DNA from: Marinobacter similis | GTDB taxonomy: Bacteria > Pseudomonadota > Gammaproteobacteria > Pseudomonadales > Oleiphilaceae | NCBI RefSeq assembly: GCF_000830985.1 | Contig: NZ_CP007151.1 | Location: forward strand, 248,001-312,000 | DNA length: 64,000 bases | Direction of reading: 5' to 3' | In this document: positions 8,497 through 18,437 of the stretch, in pieces | Position numbering within the stretch: the stretch's first letter is position 1 | How the letters are laid out: every line of letters begins with the position of its first letter | The notes under the pieces: model-generated | Told to the model about the DNA's origin: nothing | What the model saw: the letters and a program-made list of their open reading frames with translations, nothing else | Databases searched by the model: none | Made by a program: the position numbers and the translations under genes

Positions 8497-10172
8497 ATGG
8501 ATTTCGAGCAGTTCTATCAGGATAAATACCCTGCCGGCGTACCTCGTGAGGTCGACTGAACAAGTACAGCAGCATGGTTGACGTATTCGACCAGTCCGTT
8601 AAGAAACACGCGGACCGTCCTGCCTTTAGTGCTGTAGGCGCAACTCTCACCTACCGTGATCTGGACACCCAGAGCCGCAACTTTGCGGCGTGGCTGCAAA
8701 ATAAGACAGACCTGAAACCCGGCGATCGTATTGCCGTCCAGATGCCGAACGTTAGTCAATATCCTGTTGTGGTTTTCGGTGCCATGCGCGCCGGCTTGAT
8801 CGTGGTGAATACCAATCCCCTGTACACCACCCGCGAAATGGAGCACCAGTTCAACGATTCTGGTGCCAAGGCCTTGGTCGTATTGGCCAACATGGCCGAG
8901 AACGCCGAGAAGGTCCTGCCGCATACCGGCATTGAACACGTGATCGTCACCGAGATCGCGGACATGCATTCGCCGATCAAGCGGACATTGCTGAACGCCG
9001 TGATCAAGCACGTGAAGAAGATGGTGCCCCCTTTCAATATCCCCGGCGCCCATAAATTGCCGGCGGTTCTGAGCGCTGGCGCACGTGAGAAATTTACGCC
9101 AGTTGAGTGCAAGAAAGACGACATTGCTGTGTTGCAGTACACCGGTGGCACCACCGGTGTGGCCAAAGGGGCGATGCTGACCCACGGCAACCTGGTGGCA
9201 AACCTGCTGCAAACCCGCCCGATGATGGGCGATATTGTGGTCGAAGGTCAGGAAGTGGTGATAGCGCCACTGCCGCTGTATCACATCTATTCCTTCACTT
9301 TGAACTGCGGCATCATGCTGGAAGCCGGTGCGCACAACGTGCTGATCCCGAACCCGCGTGACATTCCAGGCTTTGTTAAAGAACTCAAGAACCACAAGTT
9401 CTCCGCTTTCCTTGGCCTGAACACTCTGTTCGTGGCTCTGTGCAACAACGAAGAGTTCCGGAACCTGGACTTCAGCAGCCTCAAGCTGACATCGTCTGGT
9501 GGCATGGCCCTGACCAGCGATACCGCGAAGATGTGGGAGAAGGTTACCGGTTGCGAAATTTCCGAAGGCTACGGTATGACCGAAACCTCACCGGTGGTGA
9601 CTTTCAATCCCCACGTTGCCATCCAGCTCGGCACCATTGGCCTGCCGATTCCGTCGACTGTAATCAAGACCATTGATGACGACGGCAACGAGACGCCAGT
9701 CGGTGAGCCGGGCGAACTTTGCGTCAAGGGTCCGCAGGTAATGCGTGGCTACTGGCAGCGCCCGGAAGACACCCAGAAGTCGTTCACTGACGATGGATTC
9801 CTGCAAACAGGTGACATTGCATTGGTCCAGGAAGACGGTTACATCCGTATCGTTGACCGCAAGAAGGACATGATCATTGTTTCCGGCTTCAACGTGTTCC
9901 CGAACGAGATCGAAGACGTGGTGAGCAGCCATCCGAAAGTGGTTGAGTGCGCCGCGGTTGGTATCCCTGACCCCAAGAGTGGTGAAGCGGTGAAGGTATA
10001 CCTGGTAGCAACGGCTGAAGGTGTCAGCGCGAATGAGTTGAAGGAATTCTGTCGCGAGCGTCTGACGGCGTACAAGGTGCCCAAGCACTTTGAGTTCCGC
10101 GAGGAATTGCCCAAGACCAACGTCGGCAAGATCCTGCGTCGCGAATTGCGCGACGAAGCCAACGCCAGTTAA
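8497..10172 (+). CDS. fadD: Long-chain fatty acid-CoA ligase (frameshifted near 8553)
   Basis: AMP-forming acyl-CoA synthetase that activates fatty acids at the inner membrane for beta-oxidation. Signatures include YTGGTTGVAKGAM (P-loop-like), EGYGMTETSP, the TGD of LQTGDIALV, and VDRKKDMIIVSGFNVFP. The N-terminus MDFEQFYQDKYPAGVPREVD starts at the ATG at 8497, six bases after CAGGAG. It runs into TGA at 8557, while the body resumes one frame over with LNKYSSMVDVF. Restoring one C (GTCGACCTGAAC) gives 558 residues, the usual FadD size. Ignoring this would wrongly place the start at 8574. A strong terminator follows. Confidence 0.93.
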
Positions 10173-10225
10173 CTGGCCGGGCACCAGTGGTGTCCCGCCC
10201 CGTTCATCGGGGCAGGTATGAATAC

Positions 10226-10248
10226 AAACCCCGCTTCGGCGGGGTTTT
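10226..10248 (+). terminator. Rho-independent terminator after fadD
   Basis: A perfect hairpin with stem AACCCCGC/GCGGGGTT and a UUCG tetraloop is followed by TTTT. It lies 54 bases after the fadD stop and separates fadD from hrpA. The UUCG loop is typical of very stable terminators. A second hairpin (GCCCCG/CGGGGC) lies just upstream at about 10196-10212. Confidence 0.88.
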
Positions 10249-10329
10249 CCATTTTTAAGCGTATGGCTTTCCCGATAGACTGTCGCCAAGCCAGTAACCG
10301 ATACCGATTGAGAACGACTCCCTATTGCG

Positions 10330-13300
10330 ATGACAAACACCACCACTGATCGAACCAGCGCCGTCAATCCGCCGCCTGATGGCAAAGCGGCCGTGAAAGC
10401 CATGATGAGCCAGCTGGAGATCTGCAATCAGCAGGAAGCCGCCCGGATTTTGAAGGCCGTGGCCCGATCCAAGGGGGACCCGGGCCAGAAGGATCTTGAG
10501 AAAATGGCACGATGGCTGGAGCGGGGCCTCGAAAAAGTTCAGCAACGCCAGGCGTTGCACAAAACGGCCAGTTTTCCGGACGGCCTGCCGGTGTCGGAGC
10601 GGGTCGATGACATCCAGCAGGCCATCGAGAACAATCAGGTGGTGATTATTGCCGGTGAAACCGGTTCCGGTAAGACCACCCAGATCCCGAAAATCTGCAT
10701 GAACTCGGGCCGGGGTATTCGCGGTGTCATTGGTCATACCCAGCCCCGGAGGATCGCCGCCCGCAGTGTTGCCGCCAGAATTTCCGATGAGCTTGGCGAG
10801 CAAACGGGCCAGCAAATTGGTTATCAGGTTCGATTCACCGACACGACCTCAGAGCAGTCCCGGGTCAAGGTGATGACTGACGGCATACTGCTGGCGGAAA
10901 TACAGCACGATCGTTTCCTCGACCGGTACGACACGCTGATTATCGACGAGGCGCACGAGCGCAGCCTCAATATCGACTTTATCCTGGGTTACCTGCGCCA
11001 ACTTCTGCCCAAGCGCCCCGACCTGAAAGTGATCATTACCTCGGCGACCATCGAGGTTGAGCGATTCAGTGAGTTCTTTAATCAGGCGCCGGTTATTGAG
11101 GTCAGCGGCCGAACCTTTCCGGTGGATGTTCGTTACCGGCCACTGACCGGCGATGAGGACGATCGCGATCAGGGCTGGACTGACGGAGTGATTTCCGCCC
11201 TGGATGAAATCGAGCAGCACGAACGCTCCGAGAAACAACCGCCCGGCGACGTCCTGGTGTTTCTGCCGGGCGAACGGGAAATCCGGAATCTCAGTAAGGT
11301 GCTTCGTCACGTAGACCTGAAACACACGGAAATCCTGCCGCTGTACTCGCGCCTGAGCAATCAGGAACAGAACCGGGTGTTCCAGTCGCACCGGGGGCGC
11401 CGGATTGTACTGTCCACCAACGTGGCAGAAACTTCACTGACGGTGCCGGGGATTCGCTATGTGATCGACACCGGTGTTGCCAGAATCAGTCGCTATAGCG
11501 TGCGCTCCAAGATCCAGCGTCTGCCTATCGAGCCCATCTCCCAGGCCAGTGCGAACCAAAGGGCAGGGCGATGCGGGCGGGTTGCTCCAGGCATCTGTTT
11601 CCGGCTGTACGATGAAACTGACTTCATCAATCGCCCGGAATACACCGACCCGGAGATCCTGCGGACCAACCTGGCCTCGGTCATTCTGCAAATGGCGACC
11701 TCTGGCCTGGGTGAAATTCGCAACTTTCCGTTCCTGGAGGCGCCAGATCGCCGCCAGGTCAACGATGGCTACAAACTGCTCGAAGAGCTGAGCGCGGTTG
11801 ATGACAAGCGTCGGGTCACCAAACTTGGCCGTACCATGTCTCGGCTACCACTGGATCCGCGGCTGGCCCGGATGCTGGTCACCGCGGCCGACAAGGGCAG
11901 TCTGGCCGAAACCCTGATCATCATCGCCGGGCTGAGTGTGCAGGATCCGCGCGAGCGGCCCCAGGAGAAACAGCAGGCCGCGGACCAGGCGCACGCGGCC
12001 TTTAACGACAAAGAATCGGATTTCGTTACCCTGCTGAACATCTGGAATTTCTACGAGGAGCAACGCCAGGAGTTGTCCCAGAATCAGATGAAGAAGGTTT
12101 GTCAGAAGAATTTCCTGAGCTGGATGCGCATGCGCGAATGGCGGGACATCCATCGCCAGCTAACCCTGATTTGTCGTGAGCAAAAGCTGGCGTCGAATAA
12201 AGATGCCGCTAGTTACGAGGCGCTGCACCAGGCCATCCTCGCGGGCCTGCTCGGGCAGGTCGCGGTGAAGGTTGAAAAGAAGGAATACCTGGCAACGCGC
12301 AACCGGAAAGTGCTGATTTTCCCGGGCTCCAAGGTGTCCAAAACCGGCCCGAAATGGATCGTTGCAACTGAAATCGTGGAAACCAGTCGGGTATTTGCGC
12401 GCATGGTCGCGGCCATTCAGCCTGAGTGGATCGAGCCCCTGGCCGGGCATGTGGTCAAGCACAACTATTTCGAGCCGCACTGGGAGCAGAAACGGGCCCA
12501 GGTGATGGGCTACGAGAAAGTGACCCTTTACGGGCTGGACGTAGTACCCAAGCGGCGGATTCCATACAGCAAGGTTGACCCTGCCGAGTGCCGGAATCTG
12601 TTTATCCGCCGCGCTCTGGTGGAAGGGGATTATCGCTCGAAGGCGCCATTTATTGCCCGCAATCGGGCCATGCTCGACACCGTTGAAAACCTGGAAAAGA
12701 AAACCCGGCGCCGCGACCTCCTGGTGGATGATGAGGCGTTGGTGGCCTTCTACGACGAGCGCCTGCCGGCAGATATTGTCAGTGGCCGGCACTTCGAGAC
12801 CTGGTGGAAAAGCCTGTCTGCCGAAGAGCTCAAGCATCTTGAGCTGACGGAAGAGGACATTCTTCAACGCCCGGTAGACGCTCAGGCGGGTGAGTTGTAC
12901 CCCGATTACCTGGAATGGGAAGGCGTTCGCTATCCGCTGAGCTACGAGTTTGAACCTACCAGCGAGCGAGACGGGGTGACCCTGCAGGTCCCCCTGATGG
13001 CGCTCAAGCAGATCCCATCCCGGCGGCTTGAATGGCTGGTTCCTGGCTTGCTGAGGGAAAAGTGTGTCGCGCTGGTGAAGGGATTGCCGAAGTCCCTGCG
13101 GCGTAATTTTGTGCCGGTTCCGGATTTTGTCGATGCTGCCCTGGCAAATATGCAGCCTTCGAACGAACCTCTTGCCCTGCAGTTGGCTGAACAACTGAGG
13201 CGCATGACCGGGGTACGGATTGATCCCGGGGCCTGGCCGGAGTCCGAATTGCCCCGGCATTTGCGCATGAACCTTCGGGTCATGGGGGATGGTGGCAAGG

Positions 13301-14265
13301 TCATGGCCGAGGGACGCGAGACCTTTCAGTTACAGGACCAGTTGGAGGGCAAGGCAGAGGAAGCGTTGGCCTCAGCTACCAGCGAATCCAAGACTGCTGA
13401 ACCGACGGCTGAGCATGCCGACTGGCAGTTTGGCACCTTGCCGGAGCAGGTGCAGACTGAAAAGGGAGGCATGCAGGTAACGGTTTATCCCGCGCTGGAA
13501 GACCAGGGGAAATCGGTCCGTCAGATCCGTTGCCTTGATCGCCTGACCGCCGAAGACACCACCCGAAAGGCCGTGGCCCGTCTGATTCTGAACCGCTTCG
13601 GCAAGACCCTGGATGATCTGGAGCGTAAGCTGCCGAAGTTCAAACAGTCTGCGCTCATGTTTGCCCCGATCGGTCGCGCCAGCGTACTGCTCGATGATCT
13701 GTTACTCGCCACGGCAATGCAGCACTTTCTCGGTGACGGCTTGCCACGGACGAGTGAAGCTTTTGACGCCCTGTTTGATCGCCACCGGGGTGATTTCATC
13801 CCGGCGCTGGAAGATGCCGATCAGCGGTTATATCAGGCCATGACGGGCTATCAGAAAGTGGCGAAGCGACTGAAGGGCAAGATCAGCCTGGCCCTGGCCT
13901 CGAGCATGGCCGATCTCAAGTTTCAACTTTCGAACCTGGTTTATCCCGGGTTCCTGGTGGCGACACCGCCGGAGTGGCTAGCCGAATTTGGCCGTTACTT
14001 TGAAGCCGCGTTGGTTCGGCTGGAAAAGATGCCCCGGGAAATGGGACGGGAACGGGAATTCCTCCACACCATAGAGCCCCTGTGGTCCCGCTACGCCAGT
14101 AAGCGAGACGAACTGTTGCGCCAGGGTGTCCGTGATCCGGAGCTGATTGTCTATCGCTGGATGCTGGAGGAATTTCGGGTTTCCTTTTTCGCACAACAAC
14201 TCGGCACCGCGATGACGGTTTCCGTCAAGCGATTGGAAAGGCAGTGGGAGCAGACCCGCATTTAA
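10330..14265 (+). CDS. hrpA: ATP-dependent RNA helicase HrpA
   Basis: An intact 1311-residue DEAH-box helicase, the expected HrpA length. Motifs: Walker A GETGSGKTTQIP at ~109-120, DEAH (IIDEAHERSLN) at ~205, SATI at ~238, TNVAETSLT and QRAGRCGR at ~411-418, followed by winged-helix, HA2 and OB regions and the long C-terminal DUF3418 region special to HrpA. It is a cytoplasmic 3'-5' RNA helicase, linked in E. coli to mRNA processing and to rescue of stalled ribosomes. It is monocistronic here, after the fadD terminator. The ATG at 10330 is used; an in-frame ATG ~25 codons later is possible because no strong ribosome site is seen. Confidence 0.95.
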   Translation: MTNTTTDRTSAVNPPPDGKAAVKAMMSQLEICNQQEAARILKAVARSKGDPGQKDLEKMARWLERGLEKVQQRQALHKTASFPDGLPVSERVDDIQQAIENNQVVIIAGETGSGKTTQIPKICMNSGRGIRGVIGHTQPRRIAARSVAARISDELGEQTGQQIGYQVRFTDTTSEQSRVKVMTDGILLAEIQHDRFLDRYDTLIIDEAHERSLNIDFILGYLRQLLPKRPDLKVIITSATIEVERFSEFFNQAPVIEVSGRTFPVDVRYRPLTGDEDDRDQGWTDGVISALDEIEQHERSEKQPPGDVLVFLPGEREIRNLSKVLRHVDLKHTEILPLYSRLSNQEQNRVFQSHRGRRIVLSTNVAETSLTVPGIRYVIDTGVARISRYSVRSKIQRLPIEPISQASANQRAGRCGRVAPGICFRLYDETDFINRPEYTDPEILRTNLASVILQMATSGLGEIRNFPFLEAPDRRQVNDGYKLLEELSAVDDKRRVTKLGRTMSRLPLDPRLARMLVTAADKGSLAETLIIIAGLSVQDPRERPQEKQQAADQAHAAFNDKESDFVTLLNIWNFYEEQRQELSQNQMKKVCQKNFLSWMRMREWRDIHRQLTLICREQKLASNKDAASYEALHQAILAGLLGQVAVKVEKKEYLATRNRKVLIFPGSKVSKTGPKWIVATEIVETSRVFARMVAAIQPEWIEPLAGHVVKHNYFEPHWEQKRAQVMGYEKVTLYGLDVVPKRRIPYSKVDPAECRNLFIRRALVEGDYRSKAPFIARNRAMLDTVENLEKKTRRRDLLVDDEALVAFYDERLPADIVSGRHFETWWKSLSAEELKHLELTEEDILQRPVDAQAGELYPDYLEWEGVRYPLSYEFEPTSERDGVTLQVPLMALKQIPSRRLEWLVPGLLREKCVALVKGLPKSLRRNFVPVPDFVDAALANMQPSNEPLALQLAEQLRRMTGVRIDPGAWPESELPRHLRMNLRVMGDGGKVMAEGRETFQLQDQLEGKAEEALASATSESKTAEPTAEHADWQFGTLPEQVQTEKGGMQVTVYPALEDQGKSVRQIRCLDRLTAEDTTRKAVARLILNRFGKTLDDLERKLPKFKQSALMFAPIGRASVLLDDLLLATAMQHFLGDGLPRTSEAFDALFDRHRGDFIPALEDADQRLYQAMTGYQKVAKRLKGKISLALASSMADLKFQLSNLVYPGFLVATPPEWLAEFGRYFEAALVRLEKMPREMGREREFLHTIEPLWSRYASKRDELLRQGVRDPELIVYRWMLEEFRVSFFAQQLGTAMTVSVKRLERQWEQTRI

Positions 14266-14400
14266 GGCCAATTCTCTGAGTGCCCCTGTCCGGCGCGCAC
14301 GGTACCTTTTGCTGACGGGCAAATGCGGGAGACTGTGTTAGTATTTCCGGCAGCATATTAGACAAGTCTTCAGTTTTAATATCCAAGACGTGGGGTTAGC

Positions 14401-15522
14401 GTGATTAAAGCCGTCATTAGCGGAACCGGTCTCTATACACCGCCGGCGACCATAGACAATGACGAACTGGTTGAAGCCTTTAACCAGTTTGTTGAGATTT
14501 TCAATTCAGAGCATGCCGATGCCATTGCCAGTGGCGACGTGACTGCCTTGCAGCCGTCCTCCTCGGCCTTCATTGAGAAGGCGTCAGGTATCAAACGTCG
14601 GCATGTGATTAACAAGGACGGAATCCTTGATCCGCATCGGATGAAGCCGTCCATTCCCGACCGCAGCAACGACGAATATTCCGTTCAGTGCGAAATGGCG
14701 CTGGCCGCCTGTAAAGAAGCCCTGGAGCAAGCTGGTAAAACGGCCGCTGACGTGGATGCAGTGATCGTTGCCTGCTCCAACCTGCAGCGGGCCTATCCGG
14801 CGGTTTCCATTGAAGTGCAGCAGGCACTCGGCGTTAACGGTTTCGCCTATGACATGAACGTGGCCTGCAGTTCCGCGACCTTCGGTCTTCAGGCAGCGGT
14901 CAACTCGGTTGAGAACGGTGCTGTCCGATCTGTTCTGGTCGTCAGCCCTGAGATCTGTTCTGGTCATCTCAATTTCCGTGATCGCGACAGCCACTTCATT
15001 TTTGGTGACGCGTGCACAGCCATCCTGGTTGAGCGGGAAGAGGACACCAATGCGGGCCAGGGCTTCGAAATCCTCGGTACCCGCCTGAAAACCCAGTTTT
15101 CGAACAACATCCGCAACAACTTCGGTTTCCTGAACCGTGCGGACGAATCGGGTGAGGGTAAGCCGGATAAGCTGTTCATCCAGCAGGGCCGGAAGGTGTT
15201 TAAAGAAGTCTCCCCGCTGGTGGCCGAGACGATTCAGAATCAGCTTCAGGACCTGTCGCTGGCGCCGAACAACCTGCGTCGTATGTGGTTGCACCAGGCC
15301 AACCTGAACATGAATCAGCTGATTGCCCGTAAAGTGCTGGGTCGCGACGCCTCCGAGGATGAAGCGCCGGTTATTCTGGACGAGTACGCCAATACCAGTT
15401 CAGCGGGTTCGATCATTGCATTCCATAAACACAAGGCAGACCTGGAGTCTGGAGACATCGGGGTGATCTGCTCCTTTGGTGCCGGCTACTCCATCGGCAG
15501 CGTAGTGGTACGCCGCCGATAA
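14401..15522 (+). CDS. Beta-ketoacyl-ACP synthase III-like enzyme (PA3286-type)
   Basis: 373 residues from a GTG start. Thiolase-fold condensing enzyme with the full triad: Cys156 in NVACSSATFG, His298 in MWLHQANLNM and Asn331 in DEYANTSSAG. It is longer than canonical FabH (~320 residues) and resembles the Pseudomonas PA3286-type synthase, which is known to take medium-chain acyl-CoA from beta-oxidation and feed it into fatty-acid synthesis. The fadD-hrpA-FabH-like order supports this orthology. Substrate preference is inferred, not visible. It is convergent with the thioesterase gene six bases on. Confidence 0.87.
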   Translation: MIKAVISGTGLYTPPATIDNDELVEAFNQFVEIFNSEHADAIASGDVTALQPSSSAFIEKASGIKRRHVINKDGILDPHRMKPSIPDRSNDEYSVQCEMALAACKEALEQAGKTAADVDAVIVACSNLQRAYPAVSIEVQQALGVNGFAYDMNVACSSATFGLQAAVNSVENGAVRSVLVVSPEICSGHLNFRDRDSHFIFGDACTAILVEREEDTNAGQGFEILGTRLKTQFSNNIRNNFGFLNRADESGEGKPDKLFIQQGRKVFKEVSPLVAETIQNQLQDLSLAPNNLRRMWLHQANLNMNQLIARKVLGRDASEDEAPVILDEYANTSSAGSIIAFHKHKADLESGDIGVICSFGAGYSIGSVVVRRR

Positions 15523-15528
15523 GCCTCG

Positions 15529-15936
15529 TTAGTCGGTTGCCAGTGCCCTCAGGGTATCTGGCAGCCGGGTTGAGGTCCGCGTCTTGCGGTCAAACCAGAC
15601 CACTTTGGCATACCCCTCCGCGTAAACATCGCCCGTTTCGGCATCAGTAAGCACATGGTAAGTATCAAGGCTGGTATTTCCGGCCTTGTCTGCGTATGTT
15701 TCCACCACGACGGTTGCCGGGTGATTCAATTCCTTCAGAAATGTCGCGCTGGTCTTTATAATGACCGGGCCCGTAGGTTCTTCCGGGCCACCGAGAGTCA
15801 GGGAGCTGAGCCACACGATGCGGGCTTCTTCAAAAAAGCGGAAATAAACCGTGTTGTTGGCGTGGCCAAAAGCATCCATATCGCCCCAGCGGAGCGGCAC
15901 GGATAGGGTGGCGACGTGGTTTCCCGGTACTGACAT
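15529..15936 (-). CDS. Acyl-CoA thioesterase, 4-hydroxybenzoyl-CoA thioesterase/YbgC-like hotdog family
   Basis: 135 residues, the normal size for single-hotdog thioesterases. The family signature RWGDMDAFGHANNTVYFRFF is near the N-terminus, with the catalytic Asp in WGDMDAFGH. Such enzymes release fatty acids from acyl-CoA in the cytoplasm. A strong AGGAA-like site lies before the ATG at 15934-15936. It is divergent from mlaA (~95 bases) and convergent with the FabH-like gene, so it belongs by position to the acyl-CoA neighbourhood. The natural substrate cannot be told from sequence. Confidence 0.82.
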   Translation of the reverse strand: MSVPGNHVATLSVPLRWGDMDAFGHANNTVYFRFFEEARIVWLSSLTLGGPEEPTGPVIIKTSATFLKELNHPATVVVETYADKAGNTSLDTYHVLTDAETGDVYAEGYAKVVWFDRKTRTSTRLPDTLRALATD

Positions 15937-16030
15937 AAGAGTTCCTCCGAAACAACGAGCAGAATAAAAACGATAAAAGCGCCGGTATTTTTGACGGATC
16001 GAAACGACTTAAACAACCCAAGAGCACACA

Positions 16031-16814
16031 ATGAGACAACTTTTTTTTCGGCGCTGGTATGTTTTTCTGCTCTCGACGGCGCTTTTGCTAGGGCTGCCAG
16101 TTGGCCAGGCATCGGCCAGGCCATGCAGGAACCGGCTCCGGAAGGTGCGGCTGAGGTCCGGGCTTCAGACCCCTATGAGGGCTGGAACCGCAAGGTGTTC
16201 CGGTTCAACGAGACGCTCGATCGATGGGTTTTAAAGCCGGTTGCGCAAACCTATCGCACGGTTACCCCCAATATCATCGACCGTGGCATCACCAATTTCT
16301 TCAATAATCTCCAGGAAATTCGCAATCTCGCCAACAGTCTGTTGCAGCTCAAGGGCGAATCGGCGGTAGTGGCCGCCGGCCGTTTCACCTACAACACAGT
16401 GTTTGGGCTGGCTGGTTTTTTCGACGTTGCCACGGCGTTTGAGCTTCCTGAGCGCCCTGAAGACTTTGGCCAAACTCTTGGTTACTGGGGCGCGGATCCG
16501 GACCTTACCTGATGCTGCCGTTGCTGGGGCCGTCGAGTCCGCGCCATTTCGGTGGTATGGTGACTGATATCGTTGTGTTGCCATCGGCTTGGGACGCAGT
16601 TGAGAGTCCGACTGATCTGTATGCCCGAGGTGTTCAGCTGGTCGACAAGCGGGCCGATCTGATTCCGGCCGAGAGTTTCATTTCCGGCGACAGCTACATT
16701 TTTGTCAGGAATGCGTTTTTACAGCGCCGCGAATTCCTGATCAAGGATGGCAAAATGGTGGAAGATCCCTTTTCCAGCGGCAACGATGAAGACGTGATGC
16801 TCGAAGATTTCTGA
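16031..16814 (+). CDS. mlaA: Outer-membrane phospholipid transport protein MlaA/VacJ (two frameshifts)
   Basis: The N-terminus (RQLFFRRWYVFLLSTALLLG) is a signal peptide ending near GQASA. Two breaks follow: near 16120, where DPYEGWNRKVFRFNETLDRW resumes in the next frame, and near 16495, where GYWGA joins GSGPYLMLPLLGPSSPR. Each needs one added base; the repaired protein has ~261 residues. The motifs DPYEGWNR and GPYLMLPLLGPS are diagnostic for MlaA, which removes misplaced phospholipids from the outer leaflet and passes them to MlaC. No clear lipobox Cys is visible before the mature start, although the first break lies close to it. The mlaFEDCB genes are not in the window. Confidence 0.88.
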
Positions 16815-16850
16815 CCCTGTACGTTTCTCTTCAATAACAGGAGGTTTCCG

Positions 16851-18337
16851 GTGATCAGGGACCCAAGAATAAAAAAGTTCCGCAAAATGCTCGCCGAGGC
16901 GCCCAATTACGAGGTCTGGAAGGCGGCGGCTCTGGAGCTTGATTTTCTTGAGGGCAGTGCCGAGTGGAAAGAGGACTTTGCCTCCGATCTCTACCACTAT
17001 GAACTGATCTACGACCGCCTTAGTAACCTGAAACAGTATCGCCAGCAAAACGATTTTGAACGTCTGAAGCGTGCACTTCGTGAAGGCTTGCATCATGATC
17101 TCGGCAACATGGGTAACCCGGCCCTGTACACTCACTCCAGGGTCGGGACCAAGCACCTGGTTGAGGAGTACATCACCCAGGTTTGTGAGTCACTGGATTA
17201 TCTGTGTGACCACCCGGTGCCCGGTTTCCCCATTTCGGAAAAGCTGCAGTTCTTTCGCGACACCCTGACCAGTTACGGCCGTCCCTCGCTCCTTCTCAGC
17301 GGCGGCGCGACCCTGGGTATGTTTCATTTCGGCGTGATCAAGGCGTTGTGGGAGAAGGGGCTTTTACCCCAGGTCATTGCCGGCTCCAGTATCGGCGCTA
17401 TTATCGCGGGCATTCTGGGTGTCCATACCGATGCTGAGATCCCGGAAATGCTGGTGCCGGAGAATCACAACCTGAAGGCCTGGAAGTGGCGCGGGTTGCT
17501 CAGTGCCGTGCGAGGCGACGGCTGATGGATCAGGACCAACTTAAATCCTGTGTGCGCGCCAACATCGGCGAGTACACGTTTGAAGAGGCCTATCAGCGGA
17601 CCGGTCGCTCCATTAACGTGAGTGTCTCGCCTATCCAGGCGCACCAGAAAGCCCGGTTGCTGTGCGGCTATACCTCGCCTTACCTTATGGTTTGGAGTGC
17701 TGTGCTTGCCAGCGCTGCGGTGCCCGGGATATTCCCCCCGGTCACGCTGATGAAAAAGGACATTCACGGTAATGCACTGCCGTACATGCCCAGACTGAAG
17801 TTTGTGGATGGATCGGTGGTGAGTGATCTGCCCATCGAGCGCCTGATGCATCTGTACGATGTTAATTTCACCATTGTCAGCCAGACCAATCCGCATGTAG
17901 TGCCGTTCCTAAACGACCGTGGTATGGATGAAAAGCTCTCGATCCCGAGCCTGCCGATGCATCTGCTCAAATCTGAAATTCAGTTTCACGGCCAGGGCGT
18001 ATTCGATTATTTGCGCAAACGACTGAAACCGGAGTTGCTAAGGCAGGTATCCGGTCAGCTCCATACCATAATGGCGCAGCGCTATTCCGGCGACGTCACC
18101 ATTGCGCCATCCTACTCGTTCAAGGACTATCGCCGAATTCTGTCCAACCCGGAGCCAGAATACGTCAGAGAGATGATCCTAGCCGGCGAGCGTGCCACCT
18201 GGCCGAAAATCTCCATGATCCGGTCCCACGCTCGCATTTCCAAAACCCTCGAGCGTTGTGTTCGGCGCTTGAAGGAGCAAAATCGTCGAACCACCGACCT
18301 GCGCCTGGTCAGCAACTCAGTTTCCGGCGAATCGTGA
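16851..18337 (+). CDS. DUF3336 patatin-like phospholipase (frameshifted near 17520)
   Basis: GTG start with an ideal CAGGAGG site 6 bases before. An N-terminal DUF3336-type helical region is followed by the patatin core: oxyanion loop LLSGGATLGMFHFG and nucleophile elbow GSSIG (Ser at ~180), with the catalytic Asp in FVDGS later. The frame breaks near 17520 (AVRGDG then LMDQDQLKSC); one added base gives ~495 residues. Family members are triacylglycerol or phospholipid hydrolases. It lies 36 bases after mlaA and may be cotranscribed, suggesting a joint role in membrane lipid turnover. No signal peptide is visible, so it is probably cytoplasmic or inner-membrane associated. Confidence 0.83.
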
Positions 18338-18437
18338 GATGACAGGCCCGCGAAGCCAGCGGTATGATACCGCGATAGAGAGCCGGGGCTTGCATAACAC
18401 CGCCAGGCCCGGCGCCTGAGCACCAGACTGGATACTC

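Noticed and set aside
8517..9395. 292-codon minus-strand open frame inside fadD
   Set aside because: His/Gln-rich shadow of a high-GC gene; the plus strand has the acyl-CoA synthetase motifs.
12160..13260. 366-codon minus-strand open frame inside hrpA
   Set aside because: Antisense shadow of an intact, motif-rich HrpA; no ribosome site or family similarity.
16031..16814. mlaA as a degraded pseudogene
   Set aside because: Both breaks are repaired by single bases with no loss of conserved residues, matching the window-wide pattern of sequence errors.
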